Source of the DNA: Caulobacter radicis
GTDB lineage: Bacteria > Pseudomonadota > Alphaproteobacteria > Caulobacterales > Caulobacteraceae
Assembly (NCBI RefSeq): GCF_003094615.1
Contig: NZ_QDKO01000020.1
Location: forward strand, 227,938-291,937
Direction of reading: 5' to 3'
DNA: 64,000 nt
Position 1 is the first letter of the stretch, and every line of letters starts with the position of its first letter. Position numbers and translations under genes: made by a program. Shown here piece by piece: positions 8,839 through 17,814 of this stretch. The notes beneath the pieces were generated by a model. That model was not told the origin of the DNA. It saw only the letters and a program-made list of their open reading frames with translations, and made no database searches.

Positions 8839-10464
8839 ATGGCCACGCCAGACGCCCGCAAACCGTCCTGGATCAACTATTGGGGCTGGGGCTCCGGCGA
8901 CATGCTGGGGGCCGGCGCGCAAGCCGTGATCACCGGCTGGCTGGCCTACTTCTTCATCACCTTCTGCGGACTGTCGCCGGTCGAGACCGGCCTGATCCTG
9001 GGCCTGCCGCGCCTGCTCGAGGCGATCACCTGCCCGCTGATCGGCTATATCTCCGACAACCTGCGCCACACCTGGATCGGCCGTAAGGTCGGGCGGCGGA
9101 AGATCTTCCTGCTGCTGACGATCCCGCTGCTGCCCAGCTTCGCCCTGATCTTCGTCTCGGGCCAGACCTTCACCTACTACCTGGTGACCTTCATCTTCTT
9201 CGAGTTCGTCTACACGATGTTCCTGATCCCGTGGGAAACCCTCGCGGCGGAAATGACGAAGGATTACAAGGAGAAGGCCAAGTTCGCGGGCGCCCGCATG
9301 CTGATCGCCCAAAGCTCGGCGATCCTGGCCTCGTACCTGCCCACGCTGATCATCAACAACTTCGGCGGCAAGGACAGCTCCAACACCTTCCTGATCATGG
9401 CGGCCATCTTCGGCGGCCTGTTCAGCCTGGTCGTCGTGCTGGTGGTGCTGTTCACCTGGGAACGCCCCTACACCGACGACGAGAAGCTGATCCAGCCCGA
9501 GCCCATGGACTGGGGCAAGGCCGCGCTGATCCCGGTCAACATGTTCCGCGACCTGTTCTCGACCCTGAAGCTGAAGGCCTTCCGCCAGCACCTGTCGCTG
9601 TACCTGGGCGGCTACATCAGCCAGGACATCTTCAACACCGCCTTCCCGCTGTTCGTGGCCACGGTGATGGTCGGCTCGACCCTGGTGATCTCCCAGGCGA
9701 TGACGATGATGTACTTCGCCCAGCTGATCTCGGTGATGATCGCCATCCGCGTGATCATCAAGACCGGCCCGACGGCCGCCTACCGCATGGCCATCAGCTT
9801 CGTCTGCGCGGCCCTGCTGCTGTTCCTGGGCTTCTACCTGGTCAAGCCGGCCGGTTTCGCCGCGGGCGTCGAGGGCCTGCACGGCAACATCTTCAACGCC
9901 GCCGGTTCGGGCTTCAACCCCACGGTCCTGTTCTGGCTGTTCCTGCCGATCATCCTGGCGGGCCTGGGCCGCGGCACGCTGAACTTCGTGCCCTGGGGCG
10001 TCTACAACTACCTGCCCGACGTCGACGAGGCCGTCACCGGCCAGCGCCGCGAGGGCATCTTCGCCGGCGTCATGACCTTCGTGCGCAAGATCGCCCAGTC
10101 GGGCGCCATCCTGCTCACCACCACCCTGCTGGGCCTGGGCGGCTTCGTCTCGGGCGGCAAGGGCCAGGTGGTCCAGCAGACGCCGCAGGCGATCCACACC
10201 CTGGTGCTGATCATGGTCGGCGGCCCGATCCTGGTGATGGTCACCGGCATGATCATCTCGTGGAAGTTCCGCCTCAACGCCAAGACCCACGAGGTCCTGG
10301 TCCACGAGGTCGAACGCCTGCGCGCCGGCGCCACGGAAGCCGAGACGCCGGAATCCAAGGCCATCGTCGAGGACCTCACCGGCTGGAAGTACGAACGCCT
10401 CTGGGGCCGCGGCGAAAAGGCCAGGCCCTCGGTCACCAGCGACCAGATCCCGGATATCAACTGA
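8839..10464 (+). CDS. MFS sugar transporter, GPH (glycoside-pentoside-hexuronide) type
   Basis: A 541-residue inner-membrane protein with about twelve hydrophobic segments. INYWGWGSGDMLGAGAQAVITG at the N-terminus and the cytoplasmic loop with DNLRHTWIGRKVGRRK after helix 2 are typical of MelB-like cation/sugar symporters. The ATG at 8839 lies 217 bases after GH105, beyond two hairpins, so it may have its own promoter. Context suggests uptake of unsaturated rhamnogalacturonan disaccharide or rhamnose; which one cannot be read from the sequence. An insertion of about 25 residues near 9860-9900 (AAGVEGLHGNIFNAAG) enlarges one loop. Confidence 0.88.
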   Translation: MATPDARKPSWINYWGWGSGDMLGAGAQAVITGWLAYFFITFCGLSPVETGLILGLPRLLEAITCPLIGYISDNLRHTWIGRKVGRRKIFLLLTIPLLPSFALIFVSGQTFTYYLVTFIFFEFVYTMFLIPWETLAAEMTKDYKEKAKFAGARMLIAQSSAILASYLPTLIINNFGGKDSSNTFLIMAAIFGGLFSLVVVLVVLFTWERPYTDDEKLIQPEPMDWGKAALIPVNMFRDLFSTLKLKAFRQHLSLYLGGYISQDIFNTAFPLFVATVMVGSTLVISQAMTMMYFAQLISVMIAIRVIIKTGPTAAYRMAISFVCAALLLFLGFYLVKPAGFAAGVEGLHGNIFNAAGSGFNPTVLFWLFLPIILAGLGRGTLNFVPWGVYNYLPDVDEAVTGQRREGIFAGVMTFVRKIAQSGAILLTTTLLGLGGFVSGGKGQVVQQTPQAIHTLVLIMVGGPILVMVTGMIISWKFRLNAKTHEVLVHEVERLRAGATEAETPESKAIVEDLTGWKYERLWGRGEKARPSVTSDQIPDIN

Positions 10465-10478
10465 GACTGAAACTAGAG

Positions 10479-10547
10479 CCCTTCCCCCTCGATGGGGGAA
10501 GGGTTGGGATGGGGGTGGAACCGCGCGTTCCGCCCCCATTTTCGTTT
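10479..10547 (+). terminator. Double hairpin terminator after the MFS gene
   Basis: A CCCTTCCCCC / GGGGGAAGGG hairpin at 10479-10503 is followed by a 13-bp stem (10509-10521 with 10527-10539, one G.U pair) and then TTTCGTTT. The second hairpin plus T-rich tail looks like an intrinsic terminator for the + strand transcript. Confidence 0.65.
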
Positions 10548-10557
10548 CAGGACTACA

Positions 10558-10690
10558 GGAACCTCCCCCTCTGGGGGAGGCGGCCGAAGGCCGGTGGGGG
10601 GAAGTTTTCAACCGCCGCGGCGTTAGCCAGCCCGCAATCACGCCCCCCACCGATCGCTTCGCGATCACCTCCCCCACAGGGGGAGGTTCC
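10558..10690. repeat. Composite GC-rich palindromic repeat
   Basis: Outer 13-bp arms (10558-10570 and 10678-10690) are exact inverted complements. Inside lie two half-elements facing each other, one with GGCCGAAGGCC and one with GATCGCTTCGCGATC between G- and C-runs. The same halves recur in other gene gaps of this window. Confidence 0.85.
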
Positions 10691-10697
10691 TTAAAAC

Positions 10698-12524
10698 CTA
10701 AGCCGCCTCCGCCTGCCCCCAGCGCGCCACCATCTCCAGCAGCCGCCCAGGATTGATCGGCTTGCCCAGGTGGTCGTCCATGCCGGCGGCCATGCAGGTC
10801 GCCACCTGCTCGGGCAGGACGTTGGCGGTCATGGCCACGATCGGGGTGCGGATCCCCATGGGCTCCAGGGCGCGGATGCGACGGGTGGCGGTCAGGCCGT
10901 CCATCACCGGCATCTGCACGTCCATCAGGACGAGGTCGTAGCCCTTGCCGGCCTTGAAGGCGTCGACCGCCGCCACCCCGTCCACGGCCATGTCCACCTC
11001 GACCTCGAACGGCGCCAGCAGGGCGCCGATCAGTTCGCGGTTGGCCGCGTTGTCCTCGACCAGCAGCAGCCGCACGGGCCGTTCCAGCGGCGCCGGCTGG
11101 GACGCGACGGGCAGGTCGTTGGCCACGCTCTCGGTCACCGGCAGCTCGACCTCGAACCAGAACGTCGAGCCGCGCCCCTGCGCGCTCTCGACGCCGATGC
11201 GCCCGCCCATGGCCTCGATGATCCGCTTGCAGATCGCCAGGCCCAGGCCCGTGCCGCCGAACCGCCGCGCGACCCCGGCGTCGGCCTGGATGAAGCGCTC
11301 GAACACCGCCTCGTGCATGTCGTCGGGCAGGCCGATGCCGCTGTCGCGCACCGCCATCCGCAAGCGCTGGCCCGCGGCCGTGCCGGTCTGCTCGACGCTG
11401 ATGACGATCTGCCCCTCGCTGGTGAACTTCACCGCGTTCGACAGAAAGTTCAGCATCACCTGGCTCAGCCGCGCCGCGTCGCCCAGCAGCGGCGTGAGGC
11501 CGGGCCCGAACTCGATCAGCACCGGCAGGCCCTTGGCCTGGGCCTGGCTCTCGATCAGGGCCGCGGCCGAGCGGGCGATGTCGCAGGGCTTGAACGGCTC
11601 GGCGTCCAGCTCCAGTCCCGCCTCCAGGCGCGAGAAGTCCAGCACGTCGTTGATGACGCCCAGCAGCGTGTTGCTGGCCTCGTGGATCAGGCGCACCTGC
11701 CGCGCGTCGGTCTCGCCCAGGCCCGACGACTGCCGAAGCAGGCCCGAAAAGCCGATGATCGCCGTCAGCGGGGTGCGCAGCTCGTGGGTCATGTTGGCCA
11801 GGAAGTCGGCCTTGGCCGCGGCGGCCGCCTGGGCCTCCTGCGCCGCCTGGGCCAGTTCCTGCGCCAGGCGCTTGCGCTCGGTGATGTCGCGGCTGGTGGC
11901 GATGAAGCCGCCGCCCTCCTCCTTGGGCACCAGCGAATAGGTGCTCTCGATCCAGATCTCCTGGCCGTCCTTGCGGCGGAACCGGTACTCCAGCGTGCTG
12001 CTGTCGCTGGGGCTCTGCAGCGCGCGGATGGCCGCGACGGCCTTGGCGCCGTCCTCGTCGCTGACGCCCAGCAGGTTGGGCGCGACCAGGAACTGCGCGG
12101 GGGTGTAGCCCGTCAGCCGCTCGATGGCCGGCGAGTTGTAGCGCCGCCGGCCGTCCGGCCACCACATCGACAGGGCGTCGGTCAGGTTGTTGGCCAGGAT
12201 GCGGTACAGCGACTCATGCTCTCGCAGGCGCGACAGGGTCTGCTCGGCCTCGCGACGCCGGCGTTCGGCCTCCTCGGCCGTCTGGCGCTGGATCTTCAGG
12301 CTGTGCGAGAGGTCCCGCTTGGCGGCCTTCAGGTTCAGGCGCTGGCTGTGCAGGAAGTAGAACAGCGGCCCGCCCACGATGACGACGATGACCATCGTCA
12401 TCCACGGCGTGAAGACCTCGGCCCGCTTCAGGATCAGGATGTTGACGCAGTAGTCCGTCGTCACGGCCATCAACGCGGCCAGAACGACAGTCGCAACGGT
12501 TCTCAGGAACGTGGCTAGAAACAT
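10698..12524 (-). CDS. Hybrid sensor histidine kinase with PAS and receiver domains
   Basis: A 608-residue inner-membrane protein. Two hydrophobic helices lie at about 5-30 and 41-58, then a coiled coil (65-105) and a PAS/PAC unit (105-218). HisKA follows with phospho-acceptor His247 in ANMTHELRTPL, then an HATPase domain with N (LSNAVKF), G1 (RDSGIG) and G2 (FGGTGLGLAI) boxes. The C-terminal receiver has Asp535 in LMDVQMPVMDG and Lys in GKPIN. The periplasmic loop is only about ten residues, so the signal is probably sensed by PAS rather than outside the cell. No partner regulator or phosphotransferase gene is near; it could serve the surrounding sugar genes, but nothing proves that. Confidence 0.92.
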   Translation of the reverse strand: MFLATFLRTVATVVLAALMAVTTDYCVNILILKRAEVFTPWMTMVIVVIVGGPLFYFLHSQRLNLKAAKRDLSHSLKIQRQTAEEAERRRREAEQTLSRLREHESLYRILANNLTDALSMWWPDGRRRYNSPAIERLTGYTPAQFLVAPNLLGVSDEDGAKAVAAIRALQSPSDSSTLEYRFRRKDGQEIWIESTYSLVPKEEGGGFIATSRDITERKRLAQELAQAAQEAQAAAAAKADFLANMTHELRTPLTAIIGFSGLLRQSSGLGETDARQVRLIHEASNTLLGVINDVLDFSRLEAGLELDAEPFKPCDIARSAAALIESQAQAKGLPVLIEFGPGLTPLLGDAARLSQVMLNFLSNAVKFTSEGQIVISVEQTGTAAGQRLRMAVRDSGIGLPDDMHEAVFERFIQADAGVARRFGGTGLGLAICKRIIEAMGGRIGVESAQGRGSTFWFEVELPVTESVANDLPVASQPAPLERPVRLLLVEDNAANRELIGALLAPFEVEVDMAVDGVAAVDAFKAGKGYDLVLMDVQMPVMDGLTATRRIRALEPMGIRTPIVAMTANVLPEQVATCMAAGMDDHLGKPINPGRLLEMVARWGQAEAA

Positions 12525-12642
12525 GGCCCCAGGGTCGACGTCACGCCGGATCGAACGGCTCGATCCCGCCCCTTGTCGCTCATCTATGAGGCGAAGGTGC
12601 TAAAATCGACGCGTCGCGCGCGTTTAATCGCGCCTCGCGACG

Positions 12643-14088
12643 CTAAGCCGCACCGTACGGACGCCCGGCCAAGGCCTCCGGCGCGACCGGCTGGCCGTCG
12701 ACCCGCACCGGCGAGCGGGCGTCGGCGTTGCCGTCCAGCGACAGCCCCGTCACCTCCAGCCCCCGCACGTGCCGCGCCCACAGGCCCCAGGCCGGCGGAT
12801 CGCCGAACATGCGGGGCTCGGGATAGGCGTCCTCCAGCTCCGGCGGCTCGACGCCCGCCTCTTCCGCCCCGCCCAGGAACGACAGGTTCAGGTTCTCCAG
12901 CCGCACGTCCTCGATCGGATGGCCTGGCAGGCCCGCCAGGATCACCGGCAGGTCGGCGAAGGCGCCCTCGCCGTCCAGGTTGCGCACGCTCACCCGGCGC
13001 AGCGCGCCCGGCCGGGTTCCCTCGGGCCCGCGCAGCCGCGCGCCCAGGCGCAGGAACAGCGGCGAACTGGTCATCTCGACCAGCCGCACGTTCTCGATCT
13101 CGACGTCCTCGATGGTCCCGCCGTCGACGGTCTCCAGCGCCAGCCCCCGCGAGCGTTCCAGCACGCAGTCGGCGATGCGGATCCGCCGGAAATCGCCGTT
13201 GCTCTCGGTGCCGATCTTGATGCGGCCGGTGACCCGGTCCTGGTCGGGCGACAGCCGCTGCTCGCGGCCCAGCGTGCCGTCCAGCACCGTGCCCAGGTCG
13301 AAGCCAGAGACGTGGCAGCCGACGATCTCGACGTCCTGCGTCGGCAGCGCCTCGCCCAGGGCCATCGAGGCCTTCAGCACGATGGCGTCGTCATTGGGCG
13401 TGTTGACCCGGCAGCCGCTGATCCGCACGCGACTGCAGCCGTCGATGTCCAGCCCGTCGCGGTTGGTGTCGACCAGCAGGTTCTCGATCGTCAGATCCTC
13501 GCAGCCCGTGGCCAGCACAGCGAAGTGCCCGCCACGCACCAGCGTGAAGCCCGACAGCCGCACCTTGCGGCAGCGCTTCAGCCCGATGGCCTTGTTGCCC
13601 TGGCCGATCATCGCCGCCCGCTCGGGCACGAGTTCCGCCATCGCCTCGGCCGATAGGCCGACCATGCTCAGCGGAAACTCGCCCGCCTGCCGCCGCCAGC
13701 GCGAACCCGGGCCCTCGCGGGTCAGGCCCTCGCCGTCGATGCGCCCTGGGCCCTCGATCGCCACGTCCTCCAGGTCCTCGCCCCAGATCAGGCTGTTGCG
13801 CCAGTGGCTGTGGCCGAAGTCCTGGTAGAGGTCGTGCGGGTTCTCCTCGGGCGGATCGTAGGACCCGCCATGCCGCGCGGGATCGGCGGCGACCAGCACG
13901 CAGCCCTCCTCCAGCTTCAGCGTCACGCCGCTGGCCAGCCGGATCGAGAAGCAGAGATACCGCCCCGCCGGCAGCCGCACGGTCCCGCCGCCGGCCGCGC
14001 CGGCGGCCTGGATGGCGGCGTTGATCGCGTCGCTGTCCAGCGCCTGCCCGTCGCCCCTGCCGCCGAAGCCCGTGACGTCGAAGGTCAC
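12643..14088 (-). CDS. GH28 polygalacturonase-like pectin hydrolase
   Basis: A 481-residue right-handed beta-helix enzyme. The N-terminus VTGFGGRGDG with DAINAAIQAAGAAGGGTVRLPAGRY is the standard pectin-lyase-fold entry. GH28 landmarks include DTNRDGLDIDG, NTPNDDAIVLK (the Asp pair) and GRIKIGTESNGDF (the RIK motif). It hydrolyses galacturonan or the rhamnose-galacturonate backbone. The start is GTG at 14086-14088, overlapping the preceding stop as GTGA; no signal peptide follows, so either the true enzyme is cytoplasmic and acts on oligomers, or the start is misjudged. Last gene of the - strand pectin operon. Confidence 0.88.
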   Translation of the reverse strand: MTFDVTGFGGRGDGQALDSDAINAAIQAAGAAGGGTVRLPAGRYLCFSIRLASGVTLKLEEGCVLVAADPARHGGSYDPPEENPHDLYQDFGHSHWRNSLIWGEDLEDVAIEGPGRIDGEGLTREGPGSRWRRQAGEFPLSMVGLSAEAMAELVPERAAMIGQGNKAIGLKRCRKVRLSGFTLVRGGHFAVLATGCEDLTIENLLVDTNRDGLDIDGCSRVRISGCRVNTPNDDAIVLKASMALGEALPTQDVEIVGCHVSGFDLGTVLDGTLGREQRLSPDQDRVTGRIKIGTESNGDFRRIRIADCVLERSRGLALETVDGGTIEDVEIENVRLVEMTSSPLFLRLGARLRGPEGTRPGALRRVSVRNLDGEGAFADLPVILAGLPGHPIEDVRLENLNLSFLGGAEEAGVEPPELEDAYPEPRMFGDPPAWGLWARHVRGLEVTGLSLDGNADARSPVRVDGQPVAPEALAGRPYGAA

Positions 14089-15056
14089 GTGTAGAGGCCG
14101 TGGCGGCGCAGGAACGGCGGCAAGAGCTGCGGCCAGCCCATGTCCATGCCCTGCGGACCGGTCACGCCGAAGCCGTGGCCGCCCTTCTCGAACATGTGCA
14201 GCTCGCTGGGCACGCCCGCCGCGCGCAGGGCCGAATAGAGCAGCAGGGAGTTGTCGGCCGGCACCACCTTGTCGTCGGCGGCGGTGGCGATGAAGGTCGG
14301 CGGCGTGTCGGCCGGCACGTCCAGCTCCAGCGAGGCGGCCTTGCGGCGCGCGTCCGAGGCGTCGCCGGCCAGCAGCTCCTTCATCGAGGCGCCATGCGCG
14401 AACGGCGCCTGCATGGTCACCACCGGATAGAACAAGCCCGCCACCGACGGCCGGGTCGACAGCTGGTCGATGGCGTCGATCGGCGCATAGGTCTCGCGCT
14501 TGAACTGGGTCGACAGGCGCCCGGCAAGGTGGCCGCCAGCCGAGAAGCCCATCACGCCGACGCGCGCCGGGTCCAGGCCCAGCTCGCCGGCCCGCGAGCG
14601 GATGATGCGGATGGCCCGCTGGGCGTCCTGCAAGGCCACGTCCGGTCCCGCCGCCCAGCCGTCGGCCGGCAGGCGGTAGGTCATGACGAAGGCGGTCACG
14701 CCCTGGTCGGCGATCCACCTGTCGATCGCCCCGCCGGCCTTGCTGACCGCCACGCGCTTGTAGCCGCCGCCGGGGATCATCAGGATCGCCGCGCCGTTGG
14801 GCTTTTCCGGACGCCGCATCATCAGCACCGGGTCGGTGATGTTGAGGAACGCCGTGTCGTTGGGATCGCCGCCCGGCGTGCGCAGGATGACCTGCTCCTT
14901 GACGGTGACCTTCTCGCCGCCCGGGGCCTTGCCCGGCCAGATCGGCTGGATCTCCAGGGACGGCTTCACGGCCGGGGTCGCCTGGGTGGTTTGGGCCAGG
15001 GCCGGGCTGGCGGCGGTCGCGCCGGCCAGGGCCAGCAGGGAGCGACGGTCGATCAT
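14085..15056 (-). CDS. Secreted alpha/beta hydrolase, probable carbohydrate esterase
   Basis: A 323-residue protein with an N-terminal MIDRRSLLALAGATAA signal that resembles a twin-arginine signal, cut after ALAQ. The nucleophile Ser is in VGVMGFSAGGHLAG (GxSxG), the oxyanion strand is MIPGGGYKRVA, and the likely acid and base are in ADDKVVPADNS and GGHGFG. This is the BD-FAE/acetylxylan-esterase-like type. It lies between an SGNH acetylesterase and a polygalacturonase, 19 bases after the former and overlapping the latter by 4, so removal of acetyl groups from pectin is the natural guess. Exact substrate unknown. Confidence 0.84.
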   Translation of the reverse strand: MIDRRSLLALAGATAASPALAQTTQATPAVKPSLEIQPIWPGKAPGGEKVTVKEQVILRTPGGDPNDTAFLNITDPVLMMRRPEKPNGAAILMIPGGGYKRVAVSKAGGAIDRWIADQGVTAFVMTYRLPADGWAAGPDVALQDAQRAIRIIRSRAGELGLDPARVGVMGFSAGGHLAGRLSTQFKRETYAPIDAIDQLSTRPSVAGLFYPVVTMQAPFAHGASMKELLAGDASDARRKAASLELDVPADTPPTFIATAADDKVVPADNSLLLYSALRAAGVPSELHMFEKGGHGFGVTGPQGMDMGWPQLLPPFLRRHGLYT

Positions 15057-15075
15057 CGGGAAACCTCGCGAGTAT

Positions 15076-16326
15076 TCAGTTGCCGCGCAGGGCCGCGTTG
15101 CTGCGGGCCGCGCTGGGAGCCATGACGAAGCTGTCGGGCGGCGTCGGCCTGGCCGGATCGAACGACCCGGCGTCGGCGGCAAGATGGCGCGCCAGCTCGG
15201 GCACGCCGGCCTTGATCCCCTCCACGATGCAGCGGGCCAGCTCATAGGCGCCGTAGTTGTCGTGGTGGGTGATGTCCTTGCCGCCGTCGGCGAAGGCCTT
15301 GGGCGACTGCACGGGCCCCAGCGCCTCGTAGAAGACGCGGCTCATCGCCGCCAGGTCAATGACAGGCACGCCGAGCTCGGCGCCCACCGCCAGCACCGCG
15401 GCCGGATAGTCGCCGTGGGTGTTGATGATCCTGCCCTCGCCGTCGAACCGCCGGCGATGCATCGAGGTCACCAGCACGGGCGTGGCCTTCCTGCGCCGGA
15501 ACTCGCCGACATAGGCCCGCAGGTAGTCGCGATAGGTGCTGTCGGCGGCCACATAGGTCTGCGGCCAGTTTTCCTTCTGGTCGTTGTGGCCGAACTGGAT
15601 CAGCGCGAAATCGCCGGCCCGCGTCTGGCTCAGCACCTTGTCCAGCCGGTGCTCCATCAGGAACGACTTCATGGTCTCGCCGGACTCGGCGTGGCTGGCC
15701 ACCGACACCGTCGGGGCGAAGAACCGCGGCAGCATCTGGCCCCAGCCCGCGGCCGGCTCGAACGGCTGGTCGGTGACCGTGGAGTCGCCCAGCAGGAAGA
15801 CGCGCGGCACGCTGGCGGCCTCGACGGTCATCCGCGCCACCTTCGGCGCCGGGCCGCAGAACTCGACGGTCAGCCTGTCGTCCCAGTTGGGCGTGCCCTT
15901 CTCGCGCGGATTGAGGATCACGCCGGTCCCGCCCGGGGCGTTCTTGGGCGGCGGCGGCAGCGAGGCGTCGCGGGTGTTGACCACGAACACCACCTCGCGG
16001 CGCTCCTTGGCCTTGGTGCGGATCTGCTCGGCCATCAGCCGGCGGGACTCGGCCTTGACGGTCAGGTCGGCGCCGCCCTCGACCTCCAGGGTCACGCGCC
16101 AGTCGCCCTCCGGAACGGCGACCGAGAACGACCGCCTCTCGCCCGGCTCGAAGCCGTAGCCCGTGGCCGCATCATACAGGCGATCGGCGGCGACGGGCGT
16201 GAAGCCCTCGCGCGGCTTGGCGGTGAAGTCGAACCTGCGGGCCGTCATCTGCGCCTCCAGCGCCGTGGCGGCGGTCGCGGGCGCCAGCAGCAAGCCGGCC
16301 AGAACACTGCGTCGCGCGAGCTGCAT
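15076..16326 (-). CDS. Rhamnogalacturonan acetylesterase-like SGNH hydrolase
   Basis: A 416-residue exported protein with signal MQLARRSVLAGLLLAPATA. A beta-sandwich domain (about 25-180) precedes the SGNH domain: block I GDSTVTDQ, block III FGHNDQKE and block V DITHHDNYGAYEL with the Asp/His pair. That order and the extra N-terminal domain match the YteV/RhgT type that removes acetyl esters from rhamnogalacturonan-I. The ATG at 16324-16326 is preferred to an upstream start because it begins the signal peptide. It is first in a three-gene operon with the esterase and GH28. Confidence 0.87.
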   Translation of the reverse strand: MQLARRSVLAGLLLAPATAATALEAQMTARRFDFTAKPREGFTPVAADRLYDAATGYGFEPGERRSFSVAVPEGDWRVTLEVEGGADLTVKAESRRLMAEQIRTKAKERREVVFVVNTRDASLPPPPKNAPGGTGVILNPREKGTPNWDDRLTVEFCGPAPKVARMTVEAASVPRVFLLGDSTVTDQPFEPAAGWGQMLPRFFAPTVSVASHAESGETMKSFLMEHRLDKVLSQTRAGDFALIQFGHNDQKENWPQTYVAADSTYRDYLRAYVGEFRRRKATPVLVTSMHRRRFDGEGRIINTHGDYPAAVLAVGAELGVPVIDLAAMSRVFYEALGPVQSPKAFADGGKDITHHDNYGAYELARCIVEGIKAGVPELARHLAADAGSFDPARPTPPDSFVMAPSAARSNAALRGN

Positions 16327-16554
16327 CCTGGATTCGCCTCCCCCTTCGTACCGCGACCCGCGGCCGTCATTCTGAGGCCGGACCATCCCGAAGAACGGGC
16401 GCGGACGCAAGATATTTCACATATCGCCACGCGAACTCATCATGTGGGATTCAATTGCCATCCCATCCACAGCCACGGTCGAAACCCGGCTTGCGACGCA
16501 GCCGAGGCCCGACTATGTTCCGCGCCGCTTCTCACGGCCTTCCGTGTCGACAGC

Positions 16555-16629
16555 GGGCCGGTAGCTCAGTGGTAGAGCATTCGACTTTTAATCGAATGGT
16601 CCTGGGTTCGAATCCCAGCCGGCCCACCA
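16555..16629 (+). tRNA. tRNA-Lys (anticodon TTT)
   Basis: A cloverleaf can be drawn: acceptor GGGCCGG (16555-16561) with CCGGCCC, D-arm GCTC-AGTGGTA-GAGC, anticodon stem TTCGA/TCGAA around loop CTTTTAA (anticodon TTT), T-arm CTGGG/CCCAG around TTCGAAT, discriminator A and encoded CCA (16627-16629). Confidence 0.97.
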
Positions 16630-16823
16630 AACCTTCCTCGAAAACCTGAACGAAATCAGCCCCGAACTGGACATCCAGCGGGGACCGGCGTGGCCGCGTT
16701 CATCCTGCCGCCCAATCTAGGCCGTAGTCGGCCCGCAACTTCCGCGACCTCTTCGGGGGGCTGTTCGATTCGTACGCGACACGGCGGATGACGACACGGC
16801 TTCTCGCGCGTTAGGGTCAAGTC

Positions 16824-17669
16824 ATGCGAAGTCTGCTCCTCCTCGCCGCCGCGCTGCCCCTGCTGGCCGCCTGCGCCACCACGCGCGAGCCCGCTCCCCA
16901 GGTCTCCACGGCTCCGGCCGAGGTCGAGAACCCCGACAAGATCCAGACCACCTCCGAGGCCAACAAGGACGGCTTCTCCGGCGCCGTCACCGCCCCGCTG
17001 CGCGACGTCAACCTGATGCGCACCAAGATCCCGGCCGTGCTGCTGGAGGCCATGCAGGACCCCTACGCCCGGCCCCAGCCCTCCAGCTGCGGCCAGCTGA
17101 CCGCCCTGGTGAAGCCGCTCGACGCGGCGCTGGGGATCGACCTCGACCAGGTGCCGCCGGGCGAGGACGAGGACCTGATGGACCGGGGCCGCAAGGCCGC
17201 CGGCGACGCGGCCCTGGGCGCCATGGCCAGCGCCGCCCAGGACCTGATCCCGATGCGCGGCTGGGTGCGCAAGCTGTCGGGCGCCGAGAAGCACGACCGC
17301 ATGGTCCAGTCGGCCATGGCCGCCGGCGCCGTGCGCCGCGCCTATCTCAAGGGCCTGGGCGAGGCGCGCGGCTGCATGCCGCCGGCCACGCCCCAGCACC
17401 GCGGCGAGGCCCAGCCCGAACCGGCCAAGAAGCGCCGCTTCCCGTTCATGGGCGGCAAGGACGAGCCGCCGCCCCCGCCGCCCAAGCCCAAGCCCTCGGT
17501 GGTCGGCCCCACCGTCGAGCCGATTCCCGACGTCCACGCCCCGCCGGCCGCGGACGCCCCGCCCGAAACCGCCAAGGGCAAGCGCAAACCCGCCTACCCC
17601 ATCACCCCCGTCCCCGCCGCCCCGCAACCGGTCCAGCCGGCGACGCCGCAGGGGCCGACCAGCGACTGA
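16824..17669 (+). CDS. Proline-rich lipoprotein of unknown function
   Basis: A 281-residue protein with a lipoprotein signal ending in the lipobox LLAAC (Cys about residue 16). The middle part (60-190) is a mixed helical region with ALGAMASAAQDLIPMRGWVRKLSGAEKHDR. The tail from about 190 is rich in Pro, Lys and Ala (DEPPPPPPKPKP), probably a flexible periplasmic spacer. No known domain was recognised. It stands alone between a tRNA gene and a long repeat-filled gap. A Caulobacterales-specific envelope lipoprotein is the most that can be said. Confidence 0.75.
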   Translation: MRSLLLLAAALPLLAACATTREPAPQVSTAPAEVENPDKIQTTSEANKDGFSGAVTAPLRDVNLMRTKIPAVLLEAMQDPYARPQPSSCGQLTALVKPLDAALGIDLDQVPPGEDEDLMDRGRKAAGDAALGAMASAAQDLIPMRGWVRKLSGAEKHDRMVQSAMAAGAVRRAYLKGLGEARGCMPPATPQHRGEAQPEPAKKRRFPFMGGKDEPPPPPPKPKPSVVGPTVEPIPDVHAPPAADAPPETAKGKRKPAYPITPVPAAPQPVQPATPQGPTSD

Positions 17670-17678
17670 ATCGCCAAG

Positions 17679-17814
17679 ATCCTCCCCCTGAAGGAGGAGG
17701 TGGCCCGAAGGGCCGGAGGGGGAAGTGCCTGATGACGTCAGCGCACCCCAACGTCGGCGATCCCTTCCCCCTCAGTCGGCTTCGCCGACAGCTCCCCCTT
17801 CAGGGGGAGCATCT
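17679..17814. repeat. Composite GC-rich palindromic repeat
   Basis: Begins with CCTCCCCCTGAAGGAGGAGG and GGCCCGAAGGGCC and ends with an inverted half containing GTCGGCTTCGCCGAC and CTCCCCCTTCAGGGGGAG. Same mosaic family as at 10558-10690, directly after the lipoprotein stop. Confidence 0.8.

Noticed and set aside
16555..16629. Genomic island at the tRNA-Lys gene
   Set aside because: No second copy of the tRNA 3' end and no integrase are visible on either side.
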